DNA of 27,820 nt from Deinococcus cellulosilyticus NBRC 106333 = KACC 11606 (GCF_007990775.1 NZ_BJXB01000045.1:1-27820); one strand, 5' to 3'; positions 1-8,936 are shown, counted from the stretch's first letter. Numbers and translations are program-made. Notes: generated from the sequence alone by a model not told the origin.

Positions 1-650
1 AAGAAGAGCAGACTGAAGTACTGGGACAGACTGCAGATGCTCTCCACCTGATGGGACAGGACATGCAGCAGGTAATCTTCGGGTTGCTTTGCGGCCTGCA
101 CTTGCTGCATGCGCTGCTGCAAGATGGAATGAAGGCGGTTGATCCCAAAGTTCCGGTGTTGGTCTTCTGCAGGACGACCAGAGCGGCAAGTCAGCACCAG
201 AGAGCCAGAAGTGGCATCCAGCATCGACATGAATCTCAGGAGCCTGTCCGGGTGTTCTGTCAGGTGTGGAACCAGGTGGTCCATCACAAACACCGCTCCA
301 GAAGTTCGGGTGGCCACGTTCTCAAAAGTGGACAGGACCTCCAGAAATTTGGTCTGGTTGTTGTGGTGGTGAGGGGCGCTGGTGTACCAGGAGAAGCGGT
401 GCAGGTGGTAACAGGGGTGTACAAGCTGGGCAAACATTTCATCCTGTGATTCAGGTTGGACCGGGGAGGCGTAATGCACGTTGCGGCCCTGGGCCAGTGC
501 CTCTTCAGCAATCCGGCAAGCGGCCATGCTTTTTCCGGTGAAGCTGGCACCTCCCAGAACAAGGACTGTGCGGCCCTGGGGCCACATCTGGGTGTTCATG
601 AAGATGCTCACGGCGTCAAGCCCTGGGTACAGCTGCTGAATTTTGGACAT
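1..650 (-). CDS. Partial P-loop ATPase-like protein at the T4SS locus
   Basis: Reading leftward from ATG at 650 the frame stays open to the window edge, giving at least 216 residues with the C-terminus missing. A Walker A motif, GASFTGKS (about residues 34-41), follows a hydrophobic beta-strand (TVLVLG), and a Walker B-like strand AVFVMDH lies at about 119-125. A P-loop nucleotide-binding fold is therefore well supported; the exact family is not recognised. GGAGG lies five bases before the ATG, which fixes the start. It is the third gene of a leftward unit after the VirB10-like gene and a small membrane protein, so a role in secretion or DNA transfer is inferred from position only. It could also be an unrelated accessory ATPase. 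Confidence 0.75.
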   Translation of the reverse strand, partial: MSKIQQLYPGLDAVSIFMNTQMWPQGRTVLVLGGASFTGKSMAACRIAEEALAQGRNVHYASPVQPESQDEMFAQLVHPCYHLHRFSWYTSAPHHHNNQTKFLEVLSTFENVATRTSGAVFVMDHLVPHLTEHPDRLLRFMSMLDATSGSLVLTCRSGRPAEDQHRNFGINRLHSILQQRMQQVQAAKQPEDYLLHVLSHQVESICSLSQYFSLLF

Positions 651-681
651 GGGGGCCTCCAGAAAGGTGGGTTGCTTGAGG

Positions 682-1017
682 TCAGAACAGCAATGGAAAT
701 AGGTTCAGGGCCAGCAAGTAGACCACAGTGAACAGGGGATAGAACACGGTGCGGTTGACGTACAAGATTTGCTGCATGTCTTCTTTGGTGCAATACGGGT
801 TCATCTTGTAAAGGACATCCACATTGTCCCGGCGTTGATGGAGAAGCACCGCAGTCAGCAAAAAACCCAGAGAGATGAGCACCTGAACCATCAGGGAGGC
901 GTGCCCTGCGACCAGAAAAAACCCGGCCATGCCTCCCATCAGCAGGGCGCAAACGGTCACGAAGAATGCTCCGGTGATGGCCTGTGAGGTCTGCATGTCC
1001 AGGTGCCCCCTGATCAT
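682..1017 (-). CDS. Small membrane protein coupled to the VirB10-like gene
   Basis: This 111-residue protein has three likely membrane spans: about residues 14-37 (AITGAFFVTVCALLMGGMAG), 40-60 (SLMVQVLISLGFLLTAVLL) and 92-111 (FYPLFTVVYLLALNLFPLLF). A short polar stretch rich in charged residues and tyrosine (QRRDNVDVLYKMNPY) lies between the second and third. The start codon overlaps the stop of the upstream VirB10-like gene as ATGA, which points to translational coupling and a shared job in the secretion apparatus. No named family was recognised. It could be an inner-membrane accessory subunit, but that is inference from context. Confidence 0.75.
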   Translation of the reverse strand: MIRGHLDMQTSQAITGAFFVTVCALLMGGMAGFFLVAGHASLMVQVLISLGFLLTAVLLHQRRDNVDVLYKMNPYCTKEDMQQILYVNRTVFYPLFTVVYLLALNLFPLLF

Positions 1018-3221
1018 TGCTCGGAGTCTTCCAGAATGCCGATGATCAGGCTGAAAGGGGTCCCTGCAGGAATTTCGCCCACCCTCACAAACGTTTGGGT
1101 GTTGTCTGGGAGCTTGAACACTTTACCGAGTTCCCCGGCCAGCACCGTAGAGAGGGGCACAGCATTCTGGCTCTGCGTGGTGATGCCATTTCCAAAGGTG
1201 GTGGTGCTGCCGTTGGCGAGGCCCTGAGCATAGGTGTTCAGGCCATTCAGACCGCTGCGGAGCAGGTCCGCTGCGAGGTTGTAAGCCACGTCGCGGGTGG
1301 TTGCGGGAACACCCTGGATCAGACTGCCCGACTCGAAGCCCAGGGCAGCCACTTCGTACAGCTTGCCGTCTTTGACCATCCGGTTGAATTCCATCTGGAT
1401 GCGAGACAGTTGGGTGTCCAGCACTGCATGGCCCACGAACATGCCCAGGCTGGTTTTCGCCACCACGGGAATCTGACGGCCTTGCACCGTGGCAATCCCG
1501 GTGACCAGCTGGGCATCGAGGATCTCGGTGGGGGTGAAGGTGGGGGCATTCGGATCAACCTGCTGACCCCCGCTTTGGGCAGTGCTGGAACCGCTGGAGG
1601 TCAGGGCAGCAGGAGCCGGGGTTTCAGCACCGAAAGGAGGCAGCACCGCAGAAGGAGCCTCAGCACCAGCAACCATGGCAGGACCACTGGGGTGAGTGGG
1701 GTCCCCAGAAACGTCATTTTGATCCGGGGTGGACGCCTTGCCCCTGGAGGCCACTTCGTTGACAGAGTTCCCTCCAGTGGAGGTTTTGCCTTTGGGGGTG
1801 AATTCAAAAACCGCTGTGGTGGACACGGGTTGTTTCTGTGAAGCGTTTACCTGGTAGGTCCCATTGCCCTCACCGCCTTTTTTGGAGCCTTGCTGGAACA
1901 GAATGGCGTTCTTGTCGTTGTAGCTCGGGTTGGTCTTGGAGCCCTGGTAGGACACCCCCCCTTTGTCCGCACCCTGCCCATTGGAGGCAGTGCTCTGGTA
2001 CGCCAGGGCATTCTTGTCAGTGGTTTTGGGGGCAGAGCCCTGATAGGCCAGGGCGTTTTTGTCCTGCCACTGCTTTTTCTGCGACTGGTAGGCCAGGGCG
2101 TTTTTGTCTTGCTGCTGTTGTTGTGCGGCTTGATAGGCCAGAGCATTTTTGTCGGTGCCTTTGGGGGCACTGCTGCCCTGGTAGTTGATCGCCGGACGCT
2201 CCTGAATTTTGGTTTGGCCTTGAGAGGGAGGCGTCTGGTAAACAAGGTTTTTCAGGTTCTCGGCGGGGATGGTCTTCAGGTGGATGGGCTTGCTGGTTTG
2301 ACCACTTGCAGCAGAAGTGTCACTGGCGAAAGGTTGGAGGGCCTGCCCTCCATTGCCAGAACCCTGAATGCCGGAACCCTGGTATTTCGGAAGGGTGGTG
2401 CTGGATTTGATGGTGATGGGGTAAGGCCGGGTGCTGACCGGAGTGATGGTGGGTTGAGAGGAAGTGGAGAGGGATGCATTTGTTGCAGTGGGTGTGCTGG
2501 GGTTGTGGCCTGCAGCAAAGGTGGATTGTCCAGAACTGGGTTGAAACTGTTCTGGGGTGTCGATTTCATGGAATGCTGGGGGGGGTGCGGGCACGTCACT
2601 GTATTCCGCAGTTGCTGTGGCATCAGCCGGGGCGAGGGCGGAGGTGGGGTCACTGTTTGATGGTTGGACACCATTGTCGAGCACTCCGGGGTCTTTGTTG
2701 GTTTCGCCCAGGAAGGCCTCATGAGGATCAGATGCCTGTGTGCCCTCAGGGGTGGAACTGGCAATCTCTTCCTGCCCGGAAGGGTTGATGCTCACCTGTT
2801 GATCTTCAGTGGTGTTGTTGGCCGCTTTCTTTTCTGGGAGGCTGGACAGGGTGAAGTAGCCGCCCACCCCGATGATGGTCACGGCTGCAAGCCAGACCAT
2901 GGATTTGTTCTTGTCATAGACCATGCTTTTGCCATCTGAGCCGAGGCGCATGAACGCCTGGGTGCGGAGGCGGTCTGTGAGGTCCATCCACTTGCCCAGT
3001 GGGCTGCGTTTGGGGGTGTAGTCGGGAACCTGGGTGCTGGCGAACTCTGCTTGAATGGCGTCCCGGAGCTCCTGGGCTTTCTCGGGATGGCTTTTCTCAA
3101 AATCCGCAAAGAATTGAACAAAGTCAGGGCTGTCTGGAGCGGGAATCTCCAAGTTCAGGCCAAGGCGGGCAAACTCGGCCTCCAGGCGGTTTTTGGTGTC
3201 TGCGAAAGGTTGGTCACTCAT
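1014..3221 (-). CDS. virB10: VirB10/TrbI-like T4SS scaffold with internal 15-residue repeats
   Basis: VirB10/TrbI proteins are anchored in the inner membrane and span the envelope to the outer-membrane pore. The 735-residue product has a cytoplasmic N-terminus (1-107), one membrane span (about 108-128) and a very long Pro/Ser/Thr/Gln-rich periplasmic stretch. Its C-terminal domain (about 560-733) resembles TrbI: it begins with a TFTPTEILDAQLVTGI segment and ends in a strand-rich part around TFVRVGEIPAGTPFSLII. The linker carries DKNALAYQ repeats at residues 357, 372, 387 and 402, then degenerate copies at 419 and 436. It is much longer than typical VirB10 (roughly 380-480 residues), mostly because of the linker. 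A -10 box TACACT lies 7 bases before the ATG, so the transcript is probably leaderless. It is divergent from the pilin operon. Confidence 0.8.
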   Translation of the reverse strand: MSDQPFADTKNRLEAEFARLGLNLEIPAPDSPDFVQFFADFEKSHPEKAQELRDAIQAEFASTQVPDYTPKRSPLGKWMDLTDRLRTQAFMRLGSDGKSMVYDKNKSMVWLAAVTIIGVGGYFTLSSLPEKKAANNTTEDQQVSINPSGQEEIASSTPEGTQASDPHEAFLGETNKDPGVLDNGVQPSNSDPTSALAPADATATAEYSDVPAPPPAFHEIDTPEQFQPSSGQSTFAAGHNPSTPTATNASLSTSSQPTITPVSTRPYPITIKSSTTLPKYQGSGIQGSGNGGQALQPFASDTSAASGQTSKPIHLKTIPAENLKNLVYQTPPSQGQTKIQERPAINYQGSSAPKGTDKNALAYQAAQQQQQDKNALAYQSQKKQWQDKNALAYQGSAPKTTDKNALAYQSTASNGQGADKGGVSYQGSKTNPSYNDKNAILFQQGSKKGGEGNGTYQVNASQKQPVSTTAVFEFTPKGKTSTGGNSVNEVASRGKASTPDQNDVSGDPTHPSGPAMVAGAEAPSAVLPPFGAETPAPAALTSSGSSTAQSGGQQVDPNAPTFTPTEILDAQLVTGIATVQGRQIPVVAKTSLGMFVGHAVLDTQLSRIQMEFNRMVKDGKLYEVAALGFESGSLIQGVPATTRDVAYNLAADLLRSGLNGLNTYAQGLANGSTTTFGNGITTQSQNAVPLSTVLAGELGKVFKLPDNTQTFVRVGEIPAGTPFSLIIGILEDSEQ
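1893..2153 (-). repeat. DKNALAYQ repeat region inside the VirB10-like gene
   Basis: Four copies of DKNALAYQ start exactly 15 residues (45 bases) apart at residues 357, 372, 387 and 402. Diverged copies DKGGVSYQ (419) and DKNAILFQ (436) follow at 17-residue steps. The residues between copies vary and are rich in Q, S, K and G. The region sits in the periplasmic linker between the membrane span and the C-terminal channel domain. Confidence 0.9.
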
Positions 3222-3311
3222 GACAGACAGTGTACTCTTGTTTGTGAAAGTTTCATAGTGTAAAGTGAGAAACAGGCGTTCAAAGCGCTAAATCTCTTAG
3301 GAGGAATACGA
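3222..3311. promoter_or_regulatory. Divergent promoter/operator region of the T4SS locus
   Basis: This 90-bp gap separates the two divergent T4SS units. Leftward, a -10 box TACACT (3234 to 3229) lies 7 bases from the VirB10-like ATG, so transcription should begin at or next to the start codon. Upstream of it is ATGAAACTTTCACA (minus strand of 3243-3256), whose core TGAAA-C-TTTCA is a perfect odd-length palindrome. The same 14 bases recur at 14591-14604, again just before a -10 box. No good -35 box is visible at the expected place, which fits control by a bound regulator. Rightward, the pilin gene has a strong ribosome site TAGGAGG at 3299-3305. Confidence 0.55.
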
Positions 3312-3647
3312 ATGTTTCTCAAAACCCTTCAAGCCCGTCTGATGATGCTGGTGTTCCTGATCGTTGGAGTGTCTGCGCCAGCATTCGCCCAGGTGATCAC
3401 CGGGGGTGGTAATGCCAAGCCCGGTGATGTGATTGGTGATTCTGTCTGTAAAGGAAACGGTTTCCTCTCCTGGTTCACAGGCACCAAGCTGATCGCTGCC
3501 GGTCTGGCCGTGGCCCTGCTGGGTTACTTCATTGGCCGTCTGTTCGGCAAGCAAGGAACCCAAGAAGGCCTGTACGGTGCGATTGCAGGTATCCTGGGTC
3601 TGGCCGCCATCAAAGCCATCATCGCTGTCGTTGTCTCTGGATGCTGA
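3312..3647 (+). CDS. virB2: VirB2/TrbC-like pilin precursor
   Basis: The 111-residue product has the layout of a T4SS major pilin. A signal peptide (about 1-26, ending APAFA before Q27) is followed by a short polar segment, a membrane span (about 57-78, KLIAAGLAVALLGYFIGRLF), a short charged loop (GKQGTQEG) and a second span (about 87-108). VirB2-type pilins are processed and polymerise into the pilus or channel wall. Two cysteines, C46 and the C-terminal C111, could form a disulphide. TAGGAGG lies just upstream of the ATG. It is the first gene of the rightward unit, directly before VirB3- and VirB4-like genes, which is the usual order. Confidence 0.85.
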   Translation: MFLKTLQARLMMLVFLIVGVSAPAFAQVITGGGNAKPGDVIGDSVCKGNGFLSWFTGTKLIAAGLAVALLGYFIGRLFGKQGTQEGLYGAIAGILGLAAIKAIIAVVVSGC

Positions 3648-3669
3648 ACCTATAAACAAAGCCATCATC

Positions 3670-4020
3670 ATGAACAAGCCAGCACAACGACGTCATGACG
3701 GGTATCGCACAGATACCCGTCACGGTATTTTGGGGAGCCTCACCGTTTACGACTTGATGGGCATCATTGGAAGCTTCTTGATGGGGATGGAAGCGGGAAA
3801 AAGGCTCTTTCCCAATGCATCCACCCAGACACTGTTTGCCGTGGGTTGTGCCATTTTGGCTTTCTTGGCAGTCATGGCTTTCCGCAGGCAAACCAGCAAA
3901 TACCCCAAGCGCCATGTCCATTTCTGGCAGTTCTGGAGCGGGTATGACCGCTACGAGATTCAGCCTGACCAGAAGCCCATCCCTCTCAGGCCCTTTAAGA
4001 AGGAGGAGCAAGATGCTTAA
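3670..4020 (+). CDS. virB3: VirB3/TrbD-like inner-membrane protein
   Basis: The 116-residue product sits between the pilin and VirB4 genes, the normal place of VirB3. It has a polar N-terminus, a hydrophobic segment (about 25-42, LTVYDLMGIIGSFLMGM), a second span (about 54-71, TLFAVGCAILAFLAVMAF) and a polar C-terminal tail. VirB3 proteins are short, have one or two spans and contact VirB4. The start at 3670 was chosen because the longer frame upstream overlaps the pilin gene and reads as a shadow of it; no strong ribosome site precedes 3670, so coupling to the pilin gene is possible. The stop overlaps the VirB4 start. Assignment rests on position and topology more than on sequence motifs. 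Confidence 0.7.
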   Translation: MNKPAQRRHDGYRTDTRHGILGSLTVYDLMGIIGSFLMGMEAGKRLFPNASTQTLFAVGCAILAFLAVMAFRRQTSKYPKRHVHFWQFWSGYDRYEIQPDQKPIPLRPFKKEEQDA

Positions 4021-6583
4021 GATTGGCTCCCAGCAGCAAAAACAGGTCAAGAAAGCACAACCTGACCGGGTGGGGAGCATCAATGAAACCCAGCCTTACT
4101 GGGATCTCGAAGATGACTTGATGGTGCTGGAAGACGGCAAAATTGAGTACGGCATCCGCATCAAGCCCCCCTCCAGAATGCGGGTCACAGACAGCACTCT
4201 GGATGCCAGGCATTTTGAACTGAAAAGCCTTTTGCAGCAAGGCGTGCCAGAAGGGGAACGGATGCGTCTTTACATCAAAGTTGCCCCCACATCCAAAAGC
4301 ACCCTGGAAACCTACTTCCCCAAAGCGGAAAGCAAGAACCCTAAAGCAGCGTATCTGGTTTCAGAACGCCAGAAATTGCTGGATGACCTGCGTAAAAAAC
4401 GTGTGCTGAAACGGTGGGAGTTTTTTGTGACCTGCACCTGCACCCCCCCCATGCCGTTTGCGGTCACGAACCCACCCACCGAAACGCACTTGCAGAAGGC
4501 TGTGCTGTGGGCCAGAACCCAGCGTAATCAGTTGCTCCTCAAACTCAAACAGGCCGGGTACCTTGCAGAAACAATGTCCCAGCAGGACATTTTTAGTGAG
4601 TGCTACAAGTATGCCAACCTGGATCTGATCAGCAGCACCCCTCCCAAGTTCATCAAGGAGGGTCCAGAGCGTTACGCAAACGCCCCAATGATCAAAGGCC
4701 AGCGGGACTTTTTGACCCTCAAACGCCAGATTTTCCACACTCCAGTGAACCTGGAAGACCACAACAAGGTGGTGGTGGGTTCTACACTGGTGTACGCAGT
4801 TTCCCTGTATCAACTTCCCAGGGTGACGGAGTTTGGTGTGCTTGGAGCCATTGCAGAGGCCATCACAGCTGGATCTTACATGTTCTGCCTGGAGTTTGGT
4901 CATCTGGATGTTCAGATGGAAAAAGAGAAACTGGAAACGGCCATGCGTGGCCTTTTCGGTACCGTCAACAGCACCAAAGTGGCCCCCAGCCCTGAAGCCC
5001 AGGAGCGTTACAAAAACCTACAGGAGACCCTCTCCATGCTTTACCAGCATGGGGATCACCTGTATGAGTGCGGTGTGCATGTGCTCTTGTTCGCCAAGGA
5101 CCAGATGGAGCTTGATGAGATGGTCAATGAGGCCAGCAGTGCTTTCAACCTGTTTCATGCAGGAAGACCTGTGGCACACGGCTTTCAGAGCCGCGCCGTC
5201 TATTTGAGCCTTGCCCCTTTCAACGGCAAGCGGACAGAATTCGGCTTCAAAGCCATTGAGACCAACGCCGTGGCGTTCTTCCCCCCCATAGCCCCTTATG
5301 AGGGTGTGGGAACGAGCACCATTGCGTACCGAAACCGCTGCAACGACCTCACCACCTTTGATCCTTTCGAGGCCGGGACCAGCGCCAGTCACTTTCTTGG
5401 CATTGCTCCTTCCGGTTACGGTAAAACCTTCAAATTCCAGTCGTTTTTCACCGCCCTGATCCACCGCTACAGCTCCATGCGCCTCACTGTGGTGGACAGG
5501 AAAACAGACTTCAAAGACTGGATCGAGTGGCTGAACGGGGTGACCATCAAATTTGGTGGGTCGAGTCCCAACAAAATCAACCCCATGGACCTGATGCCCG
5601 GGGAGAAAAAACCCACTGCCACCAAACTGAAATTCCTGTTGACCATCATCCGCAACTTCGTGCCCAGGAGCAGCCACGAGCGGGAAGCTGGAGAGGAAGA
5701 TTCCATCATCAAGAACGCCATTCGCATGACGTACAGGGCATTCTGTGAGGAAGAAAAACCCCCCAGACTCCGGGATGTGGCGGACACCATGCAAACCATG
5801 TCGTTCCAGGACAACGGGGACCCCCTCACCAAGGAACAAATCATGCTGGCACGGTCCATTGCGTTCCGGCTCCGTGAGTACACTGGGGACGACACCGAAT
5901 GGGGCATGATCATCGACCAGTACACCAACATTGACACCGATGTTCAGTTCTTGTACTACGACCTGTCCCTCATCGACAAGAAAGACGAACAGCAACGCAA
6001 AATTGCACTTCACATCATCATGGACCGGGTGTGGAATCAAGCCCGGAATTTGCCTGAGGATGTCAAAAAGGCCCTGTTCATTGACGAGTTGAAGAACCAA
6101 CTGAAAACCGAGGTGGACCGGGATTACTTTGAGGAAGCTCTCAAGATCGGGCGTTCTTACAACCTTGCGGTGGGTGGGGCCACCCAGTCCCCCAACGACC
6201 TTGATGAGATGGGGGGTGTGAAGAAGTCTTTCAACTTCTATTTCATTGGCAAGACTGCAGAGGAAGAAGGTCTGCGCAACCTGGGCATTCCTGAAGTGGC
6301 CGTGCAGATGGCCAAGAGCCTTGCCAAAACCGACGCTGAATTTGCGGAATGGATTTTGCTGTTCATGCCAGAAAACGACGATGTGTTTCACGGGGAAGTC
6401 ATCCGGGTGGAGGAAAGCGCTAAATTCTTCTGGTTGTGCTCTTCTAAAGCTGATCATCGCAAGTTGCGCAGACAAGCCATTGAGGATGCAGAAGGCAATG
6501 TGGATCAGGCCCTCACCAACATTGTGATGGGCAAGTACCGACTTTCTGACTTTGCCGTCAATGAAGAGGAGGATGCATCATGA
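4013..6583 (+). CDS. virB4: VirB4/TrbE-family T4SS ATPase
   Basis: VirB4 is the conserved ATPase that powers pilus assembly and substrate transfer at the inner membrane. The 856-residue product has the usual size. Its C-terminal half carries a Walker A-like motif APSGYGKT (G470-K471-T472), with alanine in place of the first glycine, and a Walker B strand ALFIDEL (D691, E692) followed by an arginine-rich sensor region. The N-terminal half matches the CagE/TrbE/VirB domain in length and in segments such as TEFGFKAIETNAVAFFPPIAP. Start 4013 has AAGGAGG eight bases upstream and overlaps the VirB3-like stop; the frame is open further upstream, but that part is antiphase to virB3. The stop overlaps the next start as ATGA. 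Confidence 0.93.
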   Translation: MLKIGSQQQKQVKKAQPDRVGSINETQPYWDLEDDLMVLEDGKIEYGIRIKPPSRMRVTDSTLDARHFELKSLLQQGVPEGERMRLYIKVAPTSKSTLETYFPKAESKNPKAAYLVSERQKLLDDLRKKRVLKRWEFFVTCTCTPPMPFAVTNPPTETHLQKAVLWARTQRNQLLLKLKQAGYLAETMSQQDIFSECYKYANLDLISSTPPKFIKEGPERYANAPMIKGQRDFLTLKRQIFHTPVNLEDHNKVVVGSTLVYAVSLYQLPRVTEFGVLGAIAEAITAGSYMFCLEFGHLDVQMEKEKLETAMRGLFGTVNSTKVAPSPEAQERYKNLQETLSMLYQHGDHLYECGVHVLLFAKDQMELDEMVNEASSAFNLFHAGRPVAHGFQSRAVYLSLAPFNGKRTEFGFKAIETNAVAFFPPIAPYEGVGTSTIAYRNRCNDLTTFDPFEAGTSASHFLGIAPSGYGKTFKFQSFFTALIHRYSSMRLTVVDRKTDFKDWIEWLNGVTIKFGGSSPNKINPMDLMPGEKKPTATKLKFLLTIIRNFVPRSSHEREAGEEDSIIKNAIRMTYRAFCEEEKPPRLRDVADTMQTMSFQDNGDPLTKEQIMLARSIAFRLREYTGDDTEWGMIIDQYTNIDTDVQFLYYDLSLIDKKDEQQRKIALHIIMDRVWNQARNLPEDVKKALFIDELKNQLKTEVDRDYFEEALKIGRSYNLAVGGATQSPNDLDEMGGVKKSFNFYFIGKTAEEEGLRNLGIPEVAVQMAKSLAKTDAEFAEWILLFMPENDDVFHGEVIRVEESAKFFWLCSSKADHRKLRRQAIEDAEGNVDQALTNIVMGKYRLSDFAVNEEEDAS

Positions 6584-7635
6584 AAAAGCTGCTGCTGGCG
6601 CTGGTGTTGGTGACCCCAACCTTGCTTGTGGGCACCACCAAGGCCCAGTCCTTTGAGCAAATTGGACAGTACCTCAAAGATGGCTGTAAAGTCGCCGTGA
6701 ACGGCAACAACGGCTGGTGGGGAGGCAGTGACAGTTTCGAGTGGATTTGCAACATTGCCAACAGTTATGGCTTCATGGCCGACAACATCATCAACGGTGA
6801 CTGGGAAGAGTTTGGCAAGGAGCTGATCGGCAGGTACACCTCTGACCTGGTGGGTCACATTGCCAACCAGATGGGGGCAAAGCAACTCAACAAGTACACC
6901 GATGACCTGTACCAGGGTCTGACCCAGAGTTATGGGGAGTTTCGGCAGGCCCTCATGAACGCCATGGGCAAAGCCCTCAAAGATCAGGCGAACGGCCAAT
7001 TTCACGACGACAACAAAGGCTTTTCGGTGGTGACCCCGGGAGGGCTTGCCGACTTCGCAGCCAACAACAACCCCAATCTGGCCATTGCCCAGCAAGCTGG
7101 ACGCTTCCAGCGCACGGCAGATGCTTTTGAGGAACTGGCCAAGGCCGCCAAAGGCAAGAAACTGACCGAGCAGAACCTGGAAAACATTGCCACCACAGTG
7201 GAGCCTGCCCTCAGTTCTGCAGGGAGCATCATCGGAACTCCGGTGAAAAAAGGCATTGCCGACACCTTCGTTGAGAAAGGCAAAACGGCCTTATCGACCC
7301 GTGAAGTGCAACAGGTGCAGCTTGAAGCGTTCGGAGAGTACATGAAGCAAGATGCGTCGTTTAGGGTCATCGAGCTGCAGGTGTTGACCGAAATTGCCAA
7401 GCAGGGGGTGATGCAAAACACCCAACTGCTCATGAAACTGAATGAGGCAGAAAGTGCCCTTTCAGAAGCCCGAAATGAGCTGAAAGAGCAACTGGAACTC
7501 ATTGCTTCTGAGAACCTGGAGCAGGCAGGGGAAGCTGCAAGGCAGCTTGCTTCGGTGATGCACAGTTTCAACAGCCTTGTCAATCCCGGCTCCAATGTGA
7601 ACGGCAACCTCGATGACTTCCTGGGGACCCCATGA
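6580..7635 (+). CDS. Secreted VirB5/TrbJ-like T4SS protein
   Basis: The 351-residue product begins with a clear signal peptide (MKKLLLALVLVTPTLLVGTTKA, cleaved about residue 22) and is otherwise soluble and mostly helical. The C-terminal third (about 245-330) is rich in Glu, Gln, Leu and Ala with a heptad-like pattern, suggesting a coiled coil. TrbJ/VirB5 proteins are exported helical proteins that help pilus formation and mating-pair contact, and their genes often lie between virB4/trbE and trbL/virB6 as here. GAGGAGG precedes the ATG, and ATGA overlaps join it to both neighbours. Two cysteines near residues 32 and 57 may form a disulphide. The family call is from layout and topology; sequence similarity was not tested. 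Confidence 0.65.
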   Translation: MKKLLLALVLVTPTLLVGTTKAQSFEQIGQYLKDGCKVAVNGNNGWWGGSDSFEWICNIANSYGFMADNIINGDWEEFGKELIGRYTSDLVGHIANQMGAKQLNKYTDDLYQGLTQSYGEFRQALMNAMGKALKDQANGQFHDDNKGFSVVTPGGLADFAANNNPNLAIAQQAGRFQRTADAFEELAKAAKGKKLTEQNLENIATTVEPALSSAGSIIGTPVKKGIADTFVEKGKTALSTREVQQVQLEAFGEYMKQDASFRVIELQVLTEIAKQGVMQNTQLLMKLNEAESALSEARNELKEQLELIASENLEQAGEAARQLASVMHSFNSLVNPGSNVNGNLDDFLGTP

Positions 7636-8936
7636 GTCGGGTGCTGTGGGTGATGCTGTTGTGGGTGGTCTGTGGGGTTGCTGCAGCCCAGCAGCAAGAA
7701 ATCCAGCAGACCAAAGACTGGCTGGCATGGCAATCCAGTCAGTTCACCACCTACATGTCCAGCTTTGTGGGGGACCCGTTCGCTGAGTTTTACGGGGTCA
7801 CCTCCAAGGTGGGCAAAGGTGTGTACGAACAGTGGATCACCGTCGGCATTGCCATTGCCTGCGCAGGCCTTGCTGCAGGGATGTGGAAGGCATACAAAAC
7901 TGGGAACAGCCATCACGTCAAGGATGTGCTGGTCACCTGGGCTGTGGCTTGCGGCCTGATCTCCTGGATGGGATCGGATGCCAAGTATTCCCTGCGCTAC
8001 ATGATCACCGAAGGGGTGACTTCCAGTTACGCCTTTGGGGTGAACAACTTCGGCACGAACGTGGATGTCAAAATGAAGCAGGCCGAAGATGCTTTCCTCG
8101 ACATGATTGCCACCGGAACCCTGGTGGCCACCACCATCATGCTTCCTGAAGCCAAAGGGGCCATGGTTGCCACTGAAAAGCAACTCGCTGGGAAAGTGGC
8201 ATCTGGCGAACTGGGAAAACTGGGCGCTGGCATTCAGAAAGTCGGCAAGGGGGTGGAGGCCGGAGCAAAATCCGGAGTGGAATTCCTCTTCCAGAGCCTC
8301 GGGGGAACCTTCACCGCCCTCAACTACTTCATCACCGGTTACATGGCCCTGATCCAGGGTGCAGGGTGGAGCACCCTGGTGGTGTTGATTGGTCTGCCTG
8401 TGGCTTTTGGACTCTTGCCTTGGGGGGAAACCCGCGTGATCTGGACGATGTTGGCCACCTGGATGGGTTGCATGCTTGCCATGATGCTGATGCCACTGGT
8501 GCTGGTGTTCGCCATTGACACAGCCTTTGTGCAGCCCGTGAAGGCCATGAAGACCTACACCGCAAACCTCGGTTGGTACGCCCAGAAGCAGCAGGAGATC
8601 AGCAACAAAGGTGTGAATGAACTGAACACCAAAGTCAAAGAGGCCCTGGACATCTGCGAAGCTGAACGCAAAAAAGACCCGAACAACATCGACACCGACA
8701 ACTGCCAGAAGGTCACCAACGGTGGAATCCTGTCTTTCCTGTCTTCGGCTGGAGACTGGTTCAAAACCATCGGGCAGGAAATACACCTCCTCATGGCGAG
8801 CCTTGCGGATCAATTTGTGGGGTTCGGGCTCCTGATCATGCGGCTTGCCATCGGCATTGTGCTTGCAGGACTCATCATGTTCGGGGTGCCTGCCCTGACC
8901 ATCGCCATGTTCGGAGGTCACTCATTAAAACGTTGA
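7632..8936 (+). CDS. VirB6/TrbL-like polytopic T4SS membrane protein
   Basis: The 434-residue product starts with a signal-like hydrophobic segment (MSRVLWVMLLWVVCGVAAA). It then shows about six spans: near residues 68-88 (TVGIAIACAGLAAGMW), 97-114, 158-178, 249-268 (STLVVLIGLPVAFGLLPWG), 273-300 (IWTMLATWMGCMLAMMLMPLVLVFAI) and 395-425. A large soluble loop (about 305-385) contains two cysteines. TrbL/VirB6 proteins form the inner-membrane part of the channel and have this mix of spans plus a big periplasmic loop. The gene overlaps both neighbours. The position after a TrbJ-like gene supports TrbL; a TraG-N-type protein is the alternative. Confidence 0.7.
   Translation: MSRVLWVMLLWVVCGVAAAQQQEIQQTKDWLAWQSSQFTTYMSSFVGDPFAEFYGVTSKVGKGVYEQWITVGIAIACAGLAAGMWKAYKTGNSHHVKDVLVTWAVACGLISWMGSDAKYSLRYMITEGVTSSYAFGVNNFGTNVDVKMKQAEDAFLDMIATGTLVATTIMLPEAKGAMVATEKQLAGKVASGELGKLGAGIQKVGKGVEAGAKSGVEFLFQSLGGTFTALNYFITGYMALIQGAGWSTLVVLIGLPVAFGLLPWGETRVIWTMLATWMGCMLAMMLMPLVLVFAIDTAFVQPVKAMKTYTANLGWYAQKQQEISNKGVNELNTKVKEALDICEAERKKDPNNIDTDNCQKVTNGGILSFLSSAGDWFKTIGQEIHLLMASLADQFVGFGLLIMRLAIGIVLAGLIMFGVPALTIAMFGGHSLKR

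Noticed and set aside
1017..1841. Rightward 274-codon frame opposite the VirB10-like gene
   Set aside because: Antisense to the channel domain of the VirB10-like protein, with shadow-like composition.
5018..6475. Leftward 485-codon frame opposite virB4
   Set aside because: It is antisense to a well-supported VirB4 gene and its protein has no domain-like pattern.
7002..8921. Leftward 639-codon frame opposite the VirB5-like and VirB6-like genes
   Set aside because: His/Gly-rich composition typical of an antisense shadow; the forward genes have signal peptides, spans and coupled starts.
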